64,000 nt of DNA, from contig JAPVLO010001796.1 of the NCBI GenBank assembly GCA_027257055.1, positions 90,208 through 154,207 of the forward strand, written 5' to 3'. Shown piece by piece: positions 46,373-57,918 of this stretch (the first letter of the stretch is position 1; each line of letters starts with the position of its first letter). Position numbers and translations under genes: made by a program. The notes beneath the pieces are model-generated. The model did no database searches. It had not been told where the DNA came from and saw only the letters and a program-made list of their open reading frames with translations. The DNA is from Cephalopachus bancanus. Lineage: Eukaryota > Chordata > Mammalia > Primates > Tarsiidae.

Positions 46373-47545
46373 AAAGAATTAGTACTAGATAACAGCAGTG
46401 TTTATTATGTCAGGCTTGCTAAAGCGTTTTTGGCCAAAAGTTGGGTCACCTTACTATGCCCAGCTAGCTCCACCAACAGGAAGGTGAAGTTTTAAGTTCT
46501 GGATACTCTCTGTGTCGCACAATGGGAGAACGGGAACAAGCCATTCCCACCAGATGACTGAATCATTTTACAGAGCTCAATATTTCTCCTGAGGAATGGA
46601 CAAAATGCCAGATACTCTCTGTGTGGCATAATGAGGCATGAGAACCAATCATTCTCAACTAACTGTCTACACCTCCCAACTATTATTTTCAAAAACCTCA
46701 TGTCAACCTCCAGCACCTCCTGGATTATAATTTATTGATTTATGAAGGGTCTTAACAAATCTGTTCACAATTAAAAATAAATTGGGACAGATCATTTTAC
46801 ATCGATGTGGTCCATTCACTATAAAAGATTTTTCATATCAAATCATTACAAATGGAGAAAAGGTCAAAATTTTCATATGTATAGACATTTTTCTTGATTT
46901 ACTTCACTACTTTGCACATAAAATTATATCTTGTAGGGTATTAAATGCCTAAATTCCAGAGGCTAGACTTGGAAATACAGGTACCAAACCTCCAATTGCA
47001 GAAAACTCTTGAGGTTTTTTTAAATAACTGAGACATTAAAGAAGCAAAAGGATGCCAACATGGAGGGCAGCAGGACCAGTGTCAAAAATAGGCATCCCAG
47101 TTGGCAGCTGCTATTAGTGACAAAACTCCAGCCGCCCAACAGAAACCTGGAAAGAACAAACAGGCTAAGGGAGACGGTGTCCATTGCTATGGGTACAATC
47201 TGTGGAGGCACTTGAAGCATAGTTGCCCCAAGGAGGCCTAAATCTCCAGGATCTTGTCCTCTGTGGCGGCTATAAAATCACTGGGGGAATGGGTGCACCA
47301 TTTTCCAGAGGGAGGGGGAAACACCTGGCTCAGAAAATGGTGGCCACCAAGGAGGCCTGGAATACTTCTAAAGTGCTTAGTACCACAGCTTAGTATCATC
47401 ACCCCAACAACCTCCAAGTAAATATTAGGGTCTGGACCCCAAACTAATTTCTTAGTTAACACAGGTGCCAGTCATTTGATCCTGATCATTCATCTTGGAA
47501 TCATATAATCTTGTCTTAATCAAAAGCTACTGAAAGGTTAATTCA

Positions 47546-48484
47546 AATTATATATGTAAAAAGTCATCTATAATAAAAGGAACGAGAAAACAAAGGAGAG
47601 ATGTAAAAAAAATTTATTAGTATCAAGGTATATTTTTATAAGGAAGAATATAAAGAAAAGAGAATAATTCTGTATAGGAAAGAATCTCGTATAGTCAATG
47701 TTTGTCCTATAATAAAATAACTGGTTATTTGAAAAGAAGGAAAGCATAGGACAAAAATAAAAGGTTCAAGCATGTCATAAAGTAGTATGTGTAAGATTTG
47801 TGAAAAAGATATGTAAAAGAAACTATAAGTAATCAAGTTTACAATAATTTTTGTATTTTATCAATTAACCATTAATATCAACTACACTATTGCTATGTGC
47901 CAAAACACTACTCAGAAACCAAAACACAAGCCTCTTAATTGATAATCACCTTTATTATTAAAGAGTGAGGTTTTTACTTCTCAAGATCTTTGGACTATAA
48001 CTTTGGCTAAATAAGTAAATTATACATTGGCCTATAATCTTGTGTTTTAACATCATGCTTTTAATCCCTTTAATACTTAGCAAACTTTTCAACATGTAAA
48101 ATTTCAGATTCTCAATTCAGTCTCTCTAGAGTGGGGCAGGAAACAAAAAGTGACTTAAGGAACCACCTCCCCCTCATCCTCCTTCTGAACTTCCTCCATA
48201 ATGGCAGGTGGTACCTCTGGATCAGGTAAATTGTTTTGTAAACATCTATTGTAAAACCTAAAAATAGTGTATGAGATCTATTTCAAACTTTGCCCACAAA
48301 GGCCTCAGTCACACACAGTGATTTATAATCAGCAATAGAACTCTGACAAATGCTTTTCAGTGCCAAATTGCTAATGACTAAAAAATTCCTTCCAGGCATA
48401 AGGATTAATAATCAACATAGGGCTGATGACAGAGTGACCTTTTTGTTTAAAGTACTGTTTTTTTGTTTTTTGTTTGTTTGTTTC
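47546..48484. other. Unassigned AT-rich DNA
   Basis: This may be a continuation of the class I ERV interior (purine-rich GGAAAGAATCTC-type text at 47640-47830), but no domain was recognised. Confidence 0.35.
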
Positions 48485-48757
48485 AGTTGGAATCTCACTC
48501 TGTCGCCCAGACTGGAGTGCAGTGGCCGCTCCCGGCCACCACAGCCTTGACCTGCTGGGCTCCGGCGATCCTTCTGCCTCAGCCTTCCAAGTAGCTGGAA
48601 CCACAGGCGTGCACTACCACGCCCGGCTAATTTTTTTATTTATTGTAGAGATGAGGTCTCGCCTGCCCAGGCAGGTCTCGAACCCGCGGGCTCAGGCAAT
48701 CCACTCACCTCAGCCTCCCAAGGCACGTGATTACAGGCTGAGCCACTGAGCCTAGCT
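48485..48757 (-). mobile_element. Alu, left member of an inverted pair
   Basis: AGTTGGAATCTCACTCTGTC through to GCCACTGAGCCTAGCT, head at the right end. The T-tail is replaced by (GTTT)n. Main lineage. Confidence 0.95.
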
Positions 48758-48774
48758 AATTAACAATACTTTAA

Positions 48775-49006
48775 GCCGGGCTCGGTGGCTCAACCTGTAA
48801 TCCCGCACCTTTGGGAGGCTGAGGTGAGTGGATTACCTGAGCCCGCGGGTTCAAGACCCGCCTGGGCAACTTGGTGAGACCTCATCTCTACAATAAATAA
48901 AAAAATTAGCCAGTTATGGTAGCGCGAGGCTGCGGTGGCCAGGAGCGGCCACTGCACTCCAGTCTGGGAGACAGAGTGAGACTCCAACTCAAAAAAAAAA
49001 AAAAAA
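48775..49006 (+). mobile_element. Alu with internal deletion, right of inverted pair
   Basis: GCCGGGCTCGGTGGCTCAAC head; jumps from TATGGTAGCGC to GAGGCTGCGGTGGCC, missing roughly 65 bases at the start of the right arm; end GACTCCAACTCA plus poly-A. Its head is 17 bases from the head of the previous Alu. Confidence 0.95.
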
Positions 49007-49886
49007 AGCCTTCCATACTACATTGTCATAAAAAATTCTTTTAGTTACTTATGCTATATGTAAGATACTGATATTTTAACTATTCATTTTGAAATAAATG
49101 TAGAATTGCAGAAGAGATATAAAGAAAGCAGAGTTATATATTCTTCACCTAGCTTTCCCTAATGTTATCTTATAAAATCAGAAATTAGCATCAATCACAT
49201 CATAAATTCAAATACAGACTATTTGAATTTAACCAGTGTTCCACTGATGTTCTGTTTTCTTTTTTGAATGCAATTCAGGATATAATATTGCATTTAGTCA
49301 TAATGTCTCCTAAGGCTTTTTTAAATCTGAAAATGTATCTGTCACTCCTGATTGCTCTTGATCAACCCTTTTGAAGAGTACTAGTCAGGTGGTTTGTAAA
49401 ATTTCAATCTGAGATTGTCTAATGTTTTCTCATAAACAGACTAAAGCTTGGAGAAAGATTTGGGTAATAATAGATTTTTTTTAAGACTACCACAGTGGCA
49501 ATATGCCTTTCTCATCATATTATCTTAGAGAGTGCATGGTAGCAACATGACTTGTCACTGGTGATGTTAACCAAGATCACTTGATTAATTGCTATCTGTC
49601 AGCTTTCACTATACACTACTGTTGTACCTTTTCTAGTCTCTATTTATTAGACATGAGGCACTAAGTCCAGTCCACACTCATGAAGAGAAAAATTAAGTTC
49701 CACCTCCTGGAGGAAAGAATATCAAAGAATTTGTTGTGGACATATATTAAAACCACCAAATTAATTAATAAATATCTGATCAGTAGATATTGCCAGTGAT
49801 ATCTATGATGGTCCAGTGATTTTCTATTTCCCTTGTTCCTTCTACATTTATTTATTTGTTGACTTATTTATTCATTCATCTGTTTA
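49007..49886. other. Unassigned DNA
   Basis: 49090-49450 has the feel of an old L1 end (GTTATCTTATAAAATCAGAA), but not enough to call. Confidence 0.35.
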
Positions 49887-49937
<51 letters not shown>

Positions 49938-49938
49938 T
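49887..49938 (+). repeat. (TG)n microsatellite
   Basis: About 22 TG units, one GG interruption, then more TG units; it lies at the tail side of an AluJ-like element. Confidence 0.95.
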
Positions 49939-49939
49939 G

Positions 49940-50231
49940 TTTCTTACTCTGTTTCCCAGACTGGAGTGCAGTGGCATGATCACAGCTTATCTCAGCCTTG
50001 AGCTCCCAGGTCAAGCAATCCCCCTGCATCAGTCTTCCAAGTAGCTGGGACTACAGGCATGTACCATCACACCAACAAATTTTTTTATTTTTTGTAGAGA
50101 CGAGATCTCACTATGTTGCCAAGGTTAGTCTCAAACTCCCAGACTCAAGCAATCTTCCCACCTTGGCCTCTCAAAATGCCAGGATTATAGGCATGAGAAG
50201 TATTCCTTGCAGAATACTTCCACACCTGGCC
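49940..50231 (-). mobile_element. Older AluJ-like element with palindromic insert
   Basis: CTTACTCTGTTTCCCAGACT through to CACACCTGGCC. It keeps the older text GTAGCTGGGACTACAGGCAT. A 22-base palindromic segment (50198-50219) interrupts the expected GCATGAGCCACCACACC. Confidence 0.85.
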
Positions 50232-50579
50232 CCTTCTACATTTATTAGTTGCAGTTCTTCTGCAGGGAATACTTGTCCTTTGTCCTCTGCGTATTCAGTT
50301 TGTTGGGTACAGGGTCTGACTCTAGATAGATTAAATAAAGATCAAAAAGAAGAAATATGAAGATAGAAAGCTAACCTAGGAACAGAGAAAACATTATAAA
50401 CACAACAAAAAACATTAAAGGCAATTAAACATTTCTAATCAACAATAGATACTCATGGAGTATTAAAAGAGACATTAACAGAAAATGTACAATACACATG
50501 AAACACACTTTATACTCCTGAAACAGATCTAATAGACAGTAAGTCAATGTCAAGTATAGTGAAAAATTCTCACAAATGA
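50232..50579. other. Unassigned DNA
   Basis: Nothing recognised. Confidence 0.4.
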
Positions 50580-51330
50580 GCTACCAAAACAACAATAACA
50601 AAGCTAAGAGATTCCCATTTTTAAAAGTCAACAAAGGATGTAAATGGGCAATTCTCAGAAAAGGACAACAAAATCCAGAAAATGAAAAGAAAGTGAAAAG
50701 ATGCTCAATTTACTAGGAAACCAGAAAACGTGCATTAAAACAATGAGATGGCACTTCACACCCATCAGAATGACTAATAAGGTACATAATAACATGTGTT
50801 GAAGGTGTGAGGAAACAGATCCTTCAAGCCCTTCTTGTGTGTGTATAAATTGAAAAGGGATCTCAGCATTAATCAATGAAACAAAATATGTGTGTGCCTG
50901 TGGCCAGTGATTTCACCCCTGGGCATATATCTGAGATGTTTTTATATGGCCTGTAAGGCCTTAGCATGCTGTGGCAGGGAATTAGAAACAAGTGGCTTTT
51001 CATTATTAGGTGACTAGATGAGAAAAATATGCCTGGGGCGTGCTGTGAAATATGCTGCCAACAAGAGCAACAAATTAGACGTTCTTATAGCAATGTAGGT
51101 ACATCTATAGTACTGAGGGAAGAGGGTCAGATATAGAACATGATTTGTAGCATAAACTATTAACATAGATTAAAAATACACATTCAAAATACACACATAT
51201 CTTACCAGGCTGTAGGTATGTTTAACAACACACACCAAACACATTAAAGTGAGTGGTTTTCTAGGGAACAGAATAGGAATAGGGATGAAAATAAAAGTGG
51301 AAAAATAATATAAGAGGATATTTTGAAGGA
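50580..51330 (+). mobile_element. Old L1 3' end
   Basis: Late ORF2 text (AAATGGGCAATTCTCAGAAA, AACAATGAGATGGCACTTCA, CCCATCAGAATGACTAATAA) and a diverged 3' UTR. Dead. Confidence 0.7.
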
Positions 51331-51589
51331 CAGTGATAATATTCATAATATCTGTATTGAGGAAGTTGATCAACTCAACTTTAAGAAATTGAATTTTTTT
51401 TAAAATTAGAAAACAGTGATATTCAAATGACCTAGGGCACAGGGGAGACCGATGCCTAAAAGCAAATAGATGAAAACCAGCAGAAAATCCCACAGAGAGT
51501 ATATTTAGGATATGATAAATAAAATGAAAAATAAAAAAAACAGGATTATTTTTTGAAGGGTGGTACAGACTTCTCCCACTAAGTAAGTG
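51331..51589. other. Unassigned DNA
   Basis: AT-rich; nothing recognised. Confidence 0.4.
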
Positions 51590-52080
51590 TTCTAGGAACC
51601 CATAGGCATCAGTGTGCCAACTAGCATTGCTGTGAGAAGAGGCTGTGTTTGACTTCAGTGAATTTTTTTTTTTTTTGGAGATTCTTTCAACTCATTTGCC
51701 CATTTCATGATGGGGAATATTCGAGTGCATCTGCCCACACCACGCTGAGTGTTCAGCAGTTTTTGACCAAAAACTGCATGACTCCCATGCCCTACCCTCC
51801 CTATTCACCCAATCTTGCCCCAAGAGATGGTTTTTTGTGCCCCCAGATGAAAAAAGTCTTCAAAGAGAAACATCATGTCCTTATGGAAGAGGTGAAAAGC
51901 AAAATGGCAGAAGCACTAAAAGGCATCAAAATTAGCAAGTTCAAAAACTGTTTTGCACAGTGGAAAAAGCATCTCAATAGGTGTATTACATCTGGGGATG
52001 ATGCTGGAAGTAGAGTTTGATACCTTATCCTGAAATGTTGTTTTGGTTTTATTAAGGATCTTTCTCTTTAACCCAATAGC
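51590..52080 (+). pseudogene. Mariner transposase C-terminal remnant
   Basis: A 123-codon frame at 51649-52020 holds the C-terminal third of a mariner-type transposase: an SAHTTLSVQQFL-like stretch, then YPPYSPNLAPRDGF, where mariner proteins carry the last catalytic Asp shortly after the SP(N/D)L(A)P motif (here RDG). It continues to a KNCFAQWKKHLNRCI-like end and a stop. The N-terminal DNA-binding domain and the first catalytic Asp are missing. The text upstream is degenerate and a poly-T run at 51664-51677 interrupts it. Less broken than the copy at 37880-38340. Terminal inverted repeats were not resolved. Confidence 0.8.
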
Positions 52081-53239
52081 AATCAAACTGTATTTCATAC
52101 ACACTTTGAAATGGCTGCTCTGGCTACATGTGGAGAAAAGATGGCAGGAGTCAGGTGTAGGTGCCTGGTCTGTTGCCAAGTCAAGAACAACAGCAGGTAA
52201 CTTGGGTTTGGATGATGTCAGAGGAAAAAGACTTACTTGGCTGGATTTGAAACAGCCTCAGGAAACACCCAGAATAACTGAGTACTGGAAGACAAAGATG
52301 TTGGGGATGACTGCAGAGACCTGGCTTGCATAGCTGGTTAGAAACTGATATCCTGCACTCAAAGGACCAGATGTGGAATCATGATTTCTGTTTCACACTG
52401 GTGGGTTTGAGATGTATTTGATGATTCCTAACAAGGCTGACAAGTAATCAGTCCTTCTAAAGTGCAGCTGGGGCTGTAGTGATTGTTCTGTTCATAGGTG
52501 TTAACAGAAGCCACAGGCATGGAGGGGGATTATTGGATTTTGAAGTTAAACCAGCACCCATGTCTGATTGATGATTTTGGGAAGAATCTTTAAACATAGA
52601 TGAATTTAAAATTTTTTGCCAATATCTGAGCTAAAAAGGGGTCAATACTAACATTTAATCCAAACTCGAAGCAGCATCTAATTACTGCCCTACATGTTTG
52701 ACCTTCTGGCACATTCTAGTTAGGTATGTATAGCAAGTATCAGTCTTATTAGCAAAAGAAAAGCCTAGGCTTTTCTGAACCAGAGTGAATTTGTAGATAA
52801 CTTCTTTGTTTACTATCTTTAAAAAGTAACATTACAGGAAGTCAACTTTCATTCCAGAAGTTAACCTCCCTATAGACTGAAAGCCCACCATCCTTTGCTT
52901 AATATCTCCTTAGGGTTACTTTCTTTGTCATGGGTTGTTTTATAAAAGCCAGATTAATTTCTAAACCTTTATGTTATGATTGTCTGTCGGCTACTTCCAC
53001 GTTGATTGGATATGTAAGCTTTCAAAGAGTATTCTCATTTTTCTTCTACAAATATAAAAAGTACTTATAAACATGTAAGCTTATTTCATGAAATGTATCA
53101 AATAGCAAAATACTATTTCATCTTGTAAATTTGATAAATATTAGTAATTAAGTTCCTATTTCAAACACACACTCAACCAAGTGCCAACATATCTTAATTA
53201 TAAGATATATTAATAGTATTTAACACTGACCACACTGTG
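52081..53239. other. Unassigned DNA
   Basis: Nothing recognised; the last 250 bases are very AT-rich. Confidence 0.4.
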
Positions 53240-53390
53240 TTGTATTTGTTCTTCTCATGTCAGTCTCTTCTACTGGACAGTGGGCTTTTTGACAATGAGA
53301 GTGTTTGTTTGCTTACGTTTTTGTCCCGAGCGCACAATACAGTACAAAAGATCATTTAAAAATAGGCTGAAATGTGAATGAATGTGCAAA
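53240..53390 (+). mobile_element. L2 3' end fragment
   Basis: GTCTCTTCTACTGGACAGTG ... CCCGAGCGCACAATACAGTA ... GTGAATGAAT follows the L2 3' end pattern. Confidence 0.55.
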
Positions 53391-54734
53391 ATACTATTCA
53401 CATGAAAGTGATTGAGGTCTGCTCAGAAAACAGTTAACATAGCAGGTCTGATTGCTATCTTTAGAAAGGCTTCTTAGAAAGTTGATTGCTGTCTGGCATC
53501 TGGAAACTTGGATTTCAGGAGAATGCCTACCACCCCACTGCTAACCATAGTGACTGGCTGTGCCTAAACTCACTGTGCAAATAGTGTGGTTTTGGCTGAA
53601 CCCCTGCTTTGTATACTATTGCTGTAATAAATTATAGATGTGAGAAAAACTATATGCAAAGTCATATGAGTCTTCTTGCTATCAAACTTGGGAGTGATCT
53701 TGGGAAGCCTAATACAAGGTCCAGAGTGTAAAAGTCAATAGGTCACAGCATTAGAGCCTTCCTTCTCTCCACTCATCTTCTCCCTCCCAACTCTGCCTCA
53801 CTTTTGTCACTAGTTTTCATGGTAACTCAGTTCAGCAATTATGTATTGACTTGCACAGAACTTATCAAGAGAAGATAGAAGACAAAAGAGAGATGAGTGA
53901 CAAAGGTGACTTGGATAAAGGTGTGGTTCTCAGGGAGCTCACAACTTAGTCCAGATATACTAGTAACCACAAAACAAAGTCAACCTTGTGGAAAGCAACT
54001 GCAAAGAAAAACAAAGGGCTTGGGAACTGAGATGAGGGTGGTTTATTCCAACGTTAGTGATGGCATTGTAAAACAGGTGTGGTGTAAATCTAGCCCAAAG
54101 GAAATGTATTGCTATCCAGGATTAATTTGGAATCTTTTATTTGGCTACACGTTGGTTGATTTGCTCATCTTCTTTAGTAGGGAAGAGGGAGTGACTTTCC
54201 ATGGTGTTAGCATGACACAGCAGAACCTATTGTGGATCAGGCATCTTAACCACAGAGTCTCCCCACATTGACCTGGAACGCCTTTCAGGGACTAGCTCTG
54301 AGGAGTCACAGTGAGCATCATCTGGTGCTTCATCTGAAGGTTTTTCAGAACTTCAATGGCTCCTTAGTTCTCTGAACCAGAAAATTGCTTCTCCAGGTCA
54401 TGGCAGCTGACCTGGGCCAAGAACTTCATCAAGATAAGGAGTTTGGGACCTCAGACTAAAGAGCAAAGACACAGGAACTTGGGCAACATACATGAGCCGA
54501 GGAGTCATGTCTGGAACCTGGTCAAGAAAGCCAGGATATTAAACAGGTTAGAACGCAAAATTAGGCAAATTAACCCTAGCCATAAATGATTATATAATTA
54601 AGTATGAACAATAATTTACCTTCCTGTAGACAGTTTGTGCCTCACTCATCTTCATACAGTAGTGTGAATTGATGCTGTGGTGAGAATTACCCAGTGATGC
54701 CCAGCCCATACCACATCAATTACATTTGACTCTT
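53391..54734. other. Unassigned DNA
   Basis: No repeat recognised. A 124-codon open frame (53897-54271) has no motif or splice context that I can identify. Confidence 0.4.
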
Positions 54735-55028
54735 GGCTGGGCACGGTGGCTCAGCCTGTCATCCCAGCAATTTGGGTAAGCCAAGGCAAGAGGATTGCCT
54801 GAGGCTGGGGGTTTGGGACCAGCCTGGGTAACTTGGTGAGACCTTGTCTCTACAATAAATCACAAAAGTTAGCTGGGTGTGGTGGTGTGCGCCTGTTGTT
54901 CCAGCAACTTGGAAGGCTGAGGCAGAAGGATCGCCTGAGCTCAGCAGGTTGAGGCTACAGTGACCATGAGGAGCATGCCACTGCACTCCAGCCTGGGTAA
55001 GAAAGTGAGACTCCAACTCAAAAAAAAA
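54735..55028 (+). mobile_element. Alu, distinctive lineage
   Basis: GGCTGGGCACGGTGGCTCAG head, CTCTACAATAAATCACAAAA linker, GACTCCAACTCA end. Somewhat older than others (ATCCCAGCAATTTGG). Confidence 0.93.
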
Positions 55029-55284
55029 TTATACTCTTTGCTACAGGTAAGGACTATTGAAAAAGTTCCCAGGAATTTCTGATGTGCAACGGAGTTGAGA
55101 ACAAGTGGTATGTAAGTTGGTGTATTTAAAGAGAAGACAAGTACAAAAGTTTGTGAAGATTTTCTAGGGAGGAGTCACACCAAAGAAAACCAAGGCTCTC
55201 ATCTCAAGGTCATGGTTTAGAGAAAAGACTCTGTCTTCTGGGTGAGGGCCCAGGAAGATAGCAGCAGCCATTCTGGGGAAATTT

Positions 55285-55578
55285 TTTTTTTTTTTTTTTT
55301 GAGTTGGAGTCTCACTCAGTTGCCCAGACTGGAGTGCAATGGCTGCTCCCAGCTGCCGCAGCCTCAACCTGCTGGGCTCCAACGATCCTTGAGCCTCAGC
55401 CTTCCAAGTAGCTGGAACTACAGGCGCGCGCTACCACACCCAGCTAATTTTTTGTTTTTATTGTAGAGATGAGGTCTCACCAAGAGGCCCAGGCGGGTGT
55501 CGAACCCGCAGGCTCAGGCAATCCACTCATCTCAGCCTCCCAAGGTGCAGGATTACAGGCTGAGCCACCAAGCCCGGC
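55285..55578 (-). mobile_element. Alu with target duplication
   Basis: Poly-T, GAGTTGGAGTCTCACTCAGT to GCCACCAAGCCCGGC. TCTGGGGAAATTT (55272-55284) and TCTGGGGAGATTT (55579-55591) flank it. Confidence 0.95.
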
Positions 55579-55591
55579 TCTGGGGAGATTT

Positions 55592-56261
55592 CTAAAAGAT
55601 TATCCATCACAGCAACCTCTGATACACCTTGATTACATGATTGTTCCTCAACATATCTTATTTCTGTACTCAGGACTTAATCCTGATAGTTCAGAGGATA
55701 AATACCATATTTTCTTGTGTCATATTTTTATGGGCTTTATTTAAGACCACTGCTGAAGAGTATTACAGTCCCTGAAGATTACTTAAAAGTTGGTCTAACT
55801 TAGTTTTTATCTATATGATGACTCCTGCTCCTCTGTCTTCTCCCATGAGTATATATATAGACACATACACTTACCAGTGCTACAAAGATGTTTTAATTTC
55901 CTAAAAGTGTGGAATCCACCCTTCCATGAATCTGAAGAAAGGCAGAAACAATCAATCCAGCATTGGGAATATGCCACTAAGGCAACCTCTAGTGCATCCG
56001 AATTCCTTGGTCCCAGGGCTGGTTGGCAGAGCAGCTGTGACTGCAGAAAGCTGTGTCTGTGGAGGTGCTGCCACTTAACAATCAGGTTAAGGAGTAAAAG
56101 TCACTGATTCAGGGTTACTTTCTCTAACCAGTTTATGCAGATGATCATAACTCAGATACGCTCAATAAACTACTTCTTTTTCCACAAAGGCAATAACCTG
56201 AAAGCACTTTCTTTAAAGTGTTTGAATATTACTTTTGGTTTATAACGAAAAGCCAGGGAAC
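55592..56261. other. Unassigned DNA
   Basis: Nothing recognised. Confidence 0.4.
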
Positions 56262-56332
56262 AACTCAGCACTTAACAGCAGGTGTGGCACATAGTGGTTG
56301 ATCAATAAATGTTTGCTGTTGAATAAAGTAGT
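56262..56332 (+). mobile_element. MIR/L2 3' fragment
   Basis: GGTGTGGCACATAGTGGTTG followed by ATCAATAAATGTTTG is the conserved 3' pattern. Confidence 0.65.
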
Positions 56333-57165
56333 GAGAATACCCTAGGAGATCTAGAGAAAAATGTATTTACTTACATTGTTAGTTTTTATAAAAATAAAAC
56401 AAGATTAGGGATTTGACCTAGTCCCTTTCTAGATCTAGATCACATTGCCGTTTTTTGGAAAAGATAGAGAGAATATAGCAATAACACTAATTAATTATGA
56501 TCACTTTATGCATCAGACCTGTGAAAACATACAAACTATGTTCTATGTGCTCTAGAAAAGGACAAACATCATTAGGATCACATAAAACATGACCAAAACA
56601 AACCACATATAATTTCATAATCAATTATAGAGTTGGAAACGTGGGGCAAATGAGTTTGTGGCATAACTGAGGTCACTAGGGCTAGGTGAGTTAGTTTGAG
56701 TCAAGTTTCTCCATAGAACTGCATTTTGAAGAAAGTTCTCTGGGATTAAACATAAATATCAACTGAGAAAGAACATTTGGCAATTATCTGCTCCAGGCCA
56801 AACAAATATAAACTCCTGGCTAACAAGAAAAGTATATACACATCAGTTCTTTTCTCTTAAATATCAAAATCAATATCTCCAAATGCATTGATTTAATAAG
56901 ACAGGTTTATCAACCTGATGATCAATATGTTCTCATGTTTTAGCAAAATCTCCTTTAAGTCCATTTTAATTTGCATGATCCTCTGAAGATGCAAAAAGCT
57001 AATTGTATCATTTTTCATAAAATCTCCTAATATACAAGATGGTAGTCATAGATTATGAGCAACAATCACTATTGTGTCACCTAAAGACCAAAAATAACTC
57101 AAATCATTGAGCCTTTCATTATTGATTCTGTTTTGATCCTGATAATCATTTTATTGTTCTTTCTA
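56333..57165. other. Unassigned DNA
   Basis: Nothing recognised. Confidence 0.4.
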
Positions 57166-57166
57166 G

Positions 57167-57374
57167 GATTCATTCAAGACTTTCTTTGAATTTAGATGAA
57201 ATCGTGGCCAAAAATGAAGATAATGAAGTTGTAACAAGGGTGTGCGTATGGCAGAACGTTTGGAAGAGTTGTCTCCTGGTCCCTGCCTACCATTTTCCCT
57301 TGGAAGCTTGGTTAGTTGGCACCCACCATCGTGAGCAATTGCCTGATCCTCATCATCATCCCCCACACAAATAA
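57167..57374 (+). other. Possible exon-like segment, unidentified
   Basis: A good splice-acceptor-like run (TTTTATTGTTCTTTCTAG, ending at 57166) precedes GATTCATTCAAGACTTTC. The downstream 68 codons to the stop at 57374 are open and rich in Asp/Glu/Asn at first (LDEIVAKNEDNEVV) and in His/Pro at the end. No protein family was recognised and no donor site is obvious, so this may be chance or an old retrocopy fragment. Confidence 0.2.
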
Positions 57375-57439
57375 TTGTCAGACCTTCAATGACGACCTGA
57401 GAGAAAAAGATAGTCTAGTAGTATGACAGATAAAATTTT

Positions 57440-57736
57440 TTGTTTGTTTGTTTGTTTGTTTGTTTTTGAGTTGGAGTCTCACTCTGTCACCCAGACTGGA
57501 GTGCAGTGGCTGCTCCCGGCCACTGCAGCCTCAACCTGCTGGGCTCCAGTGATCCTTCCACCCCAGCCTTCCAAGTAGCCAGAATTACAGGCATGCGCTA
57601 CCACTGATTTTTTTTTATTTATTGTAGAGATGAGGTCTCGCTGCCCAGGCGGGTCTCAAACCCGCGGGCTCAGGCAATCCACTCACCTCAGCCTCCCAAA
57701 GGCGCCGGGATTACAGACTGAGCCATGGAGCCCGGC
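57440..57736 (-). mobile_element. Alu with (GTTT)n tail
   Basis: GAGTTGGAGTCTCACTCTGT to AGCCATGGAGCCCGGC. GACAGATAAAATTTT and GACAGATAAACTTTT flank it. The poly-T tail has become (TTTG)n. Confidence 0.95.
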
Positions 57737-57779
57737 GACAGATAAACTTTTATACATGAGTGATAAGTAAGAAAGATTC

Positions 57780-57918
57780 AAAAGCCAGGCACGGTGGCTC
57801 ATGTCTGTGATCCCAGCACTTTGGGAGGCTGAGGCAGGAGGATTGCTTGAAGCTAGGACTTTGAGACCAGCCTGGGCAACATAGAAAGATCTTGAGTCTA
57901 CAAAAAAAAAAAAAAAAT
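57780..57918 (+). mobile_element. Free left Alu monomer (FLAM-like)
   Basis: AAGCCAGGCACGGTGGCTCA to AAAGATCTTGAGTCTACA plus poly-A, one arm only. Older than the main lineage. Confidence 0.85.

Larger units (their letters stand above)
44910..47545 (+). pseudogene. ERV class I gag to start of pro, decayed
   Basis: Internal part of the provirus whose LTR ends at 44909. A 163-codon frame (45627-46118) is rich in Pro and Ser in its middle and ends in a capsid-start-like segment, as expected around the matrix-capsid part of gag. At about 47170-47240 a degenerate zinc knuckle is visible (a Cys, then His-Leu-Lys-His-Ser-Cys), then at about 47460 a protease-start-like NTGAS. Numerous stops and frameshifts. 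A poly-A-tailed insert splits it at 46248-46372. Related to the reversed fragment at 6340-6890. No pol or env was recognised beyond 47545. Confidence 0.65.
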
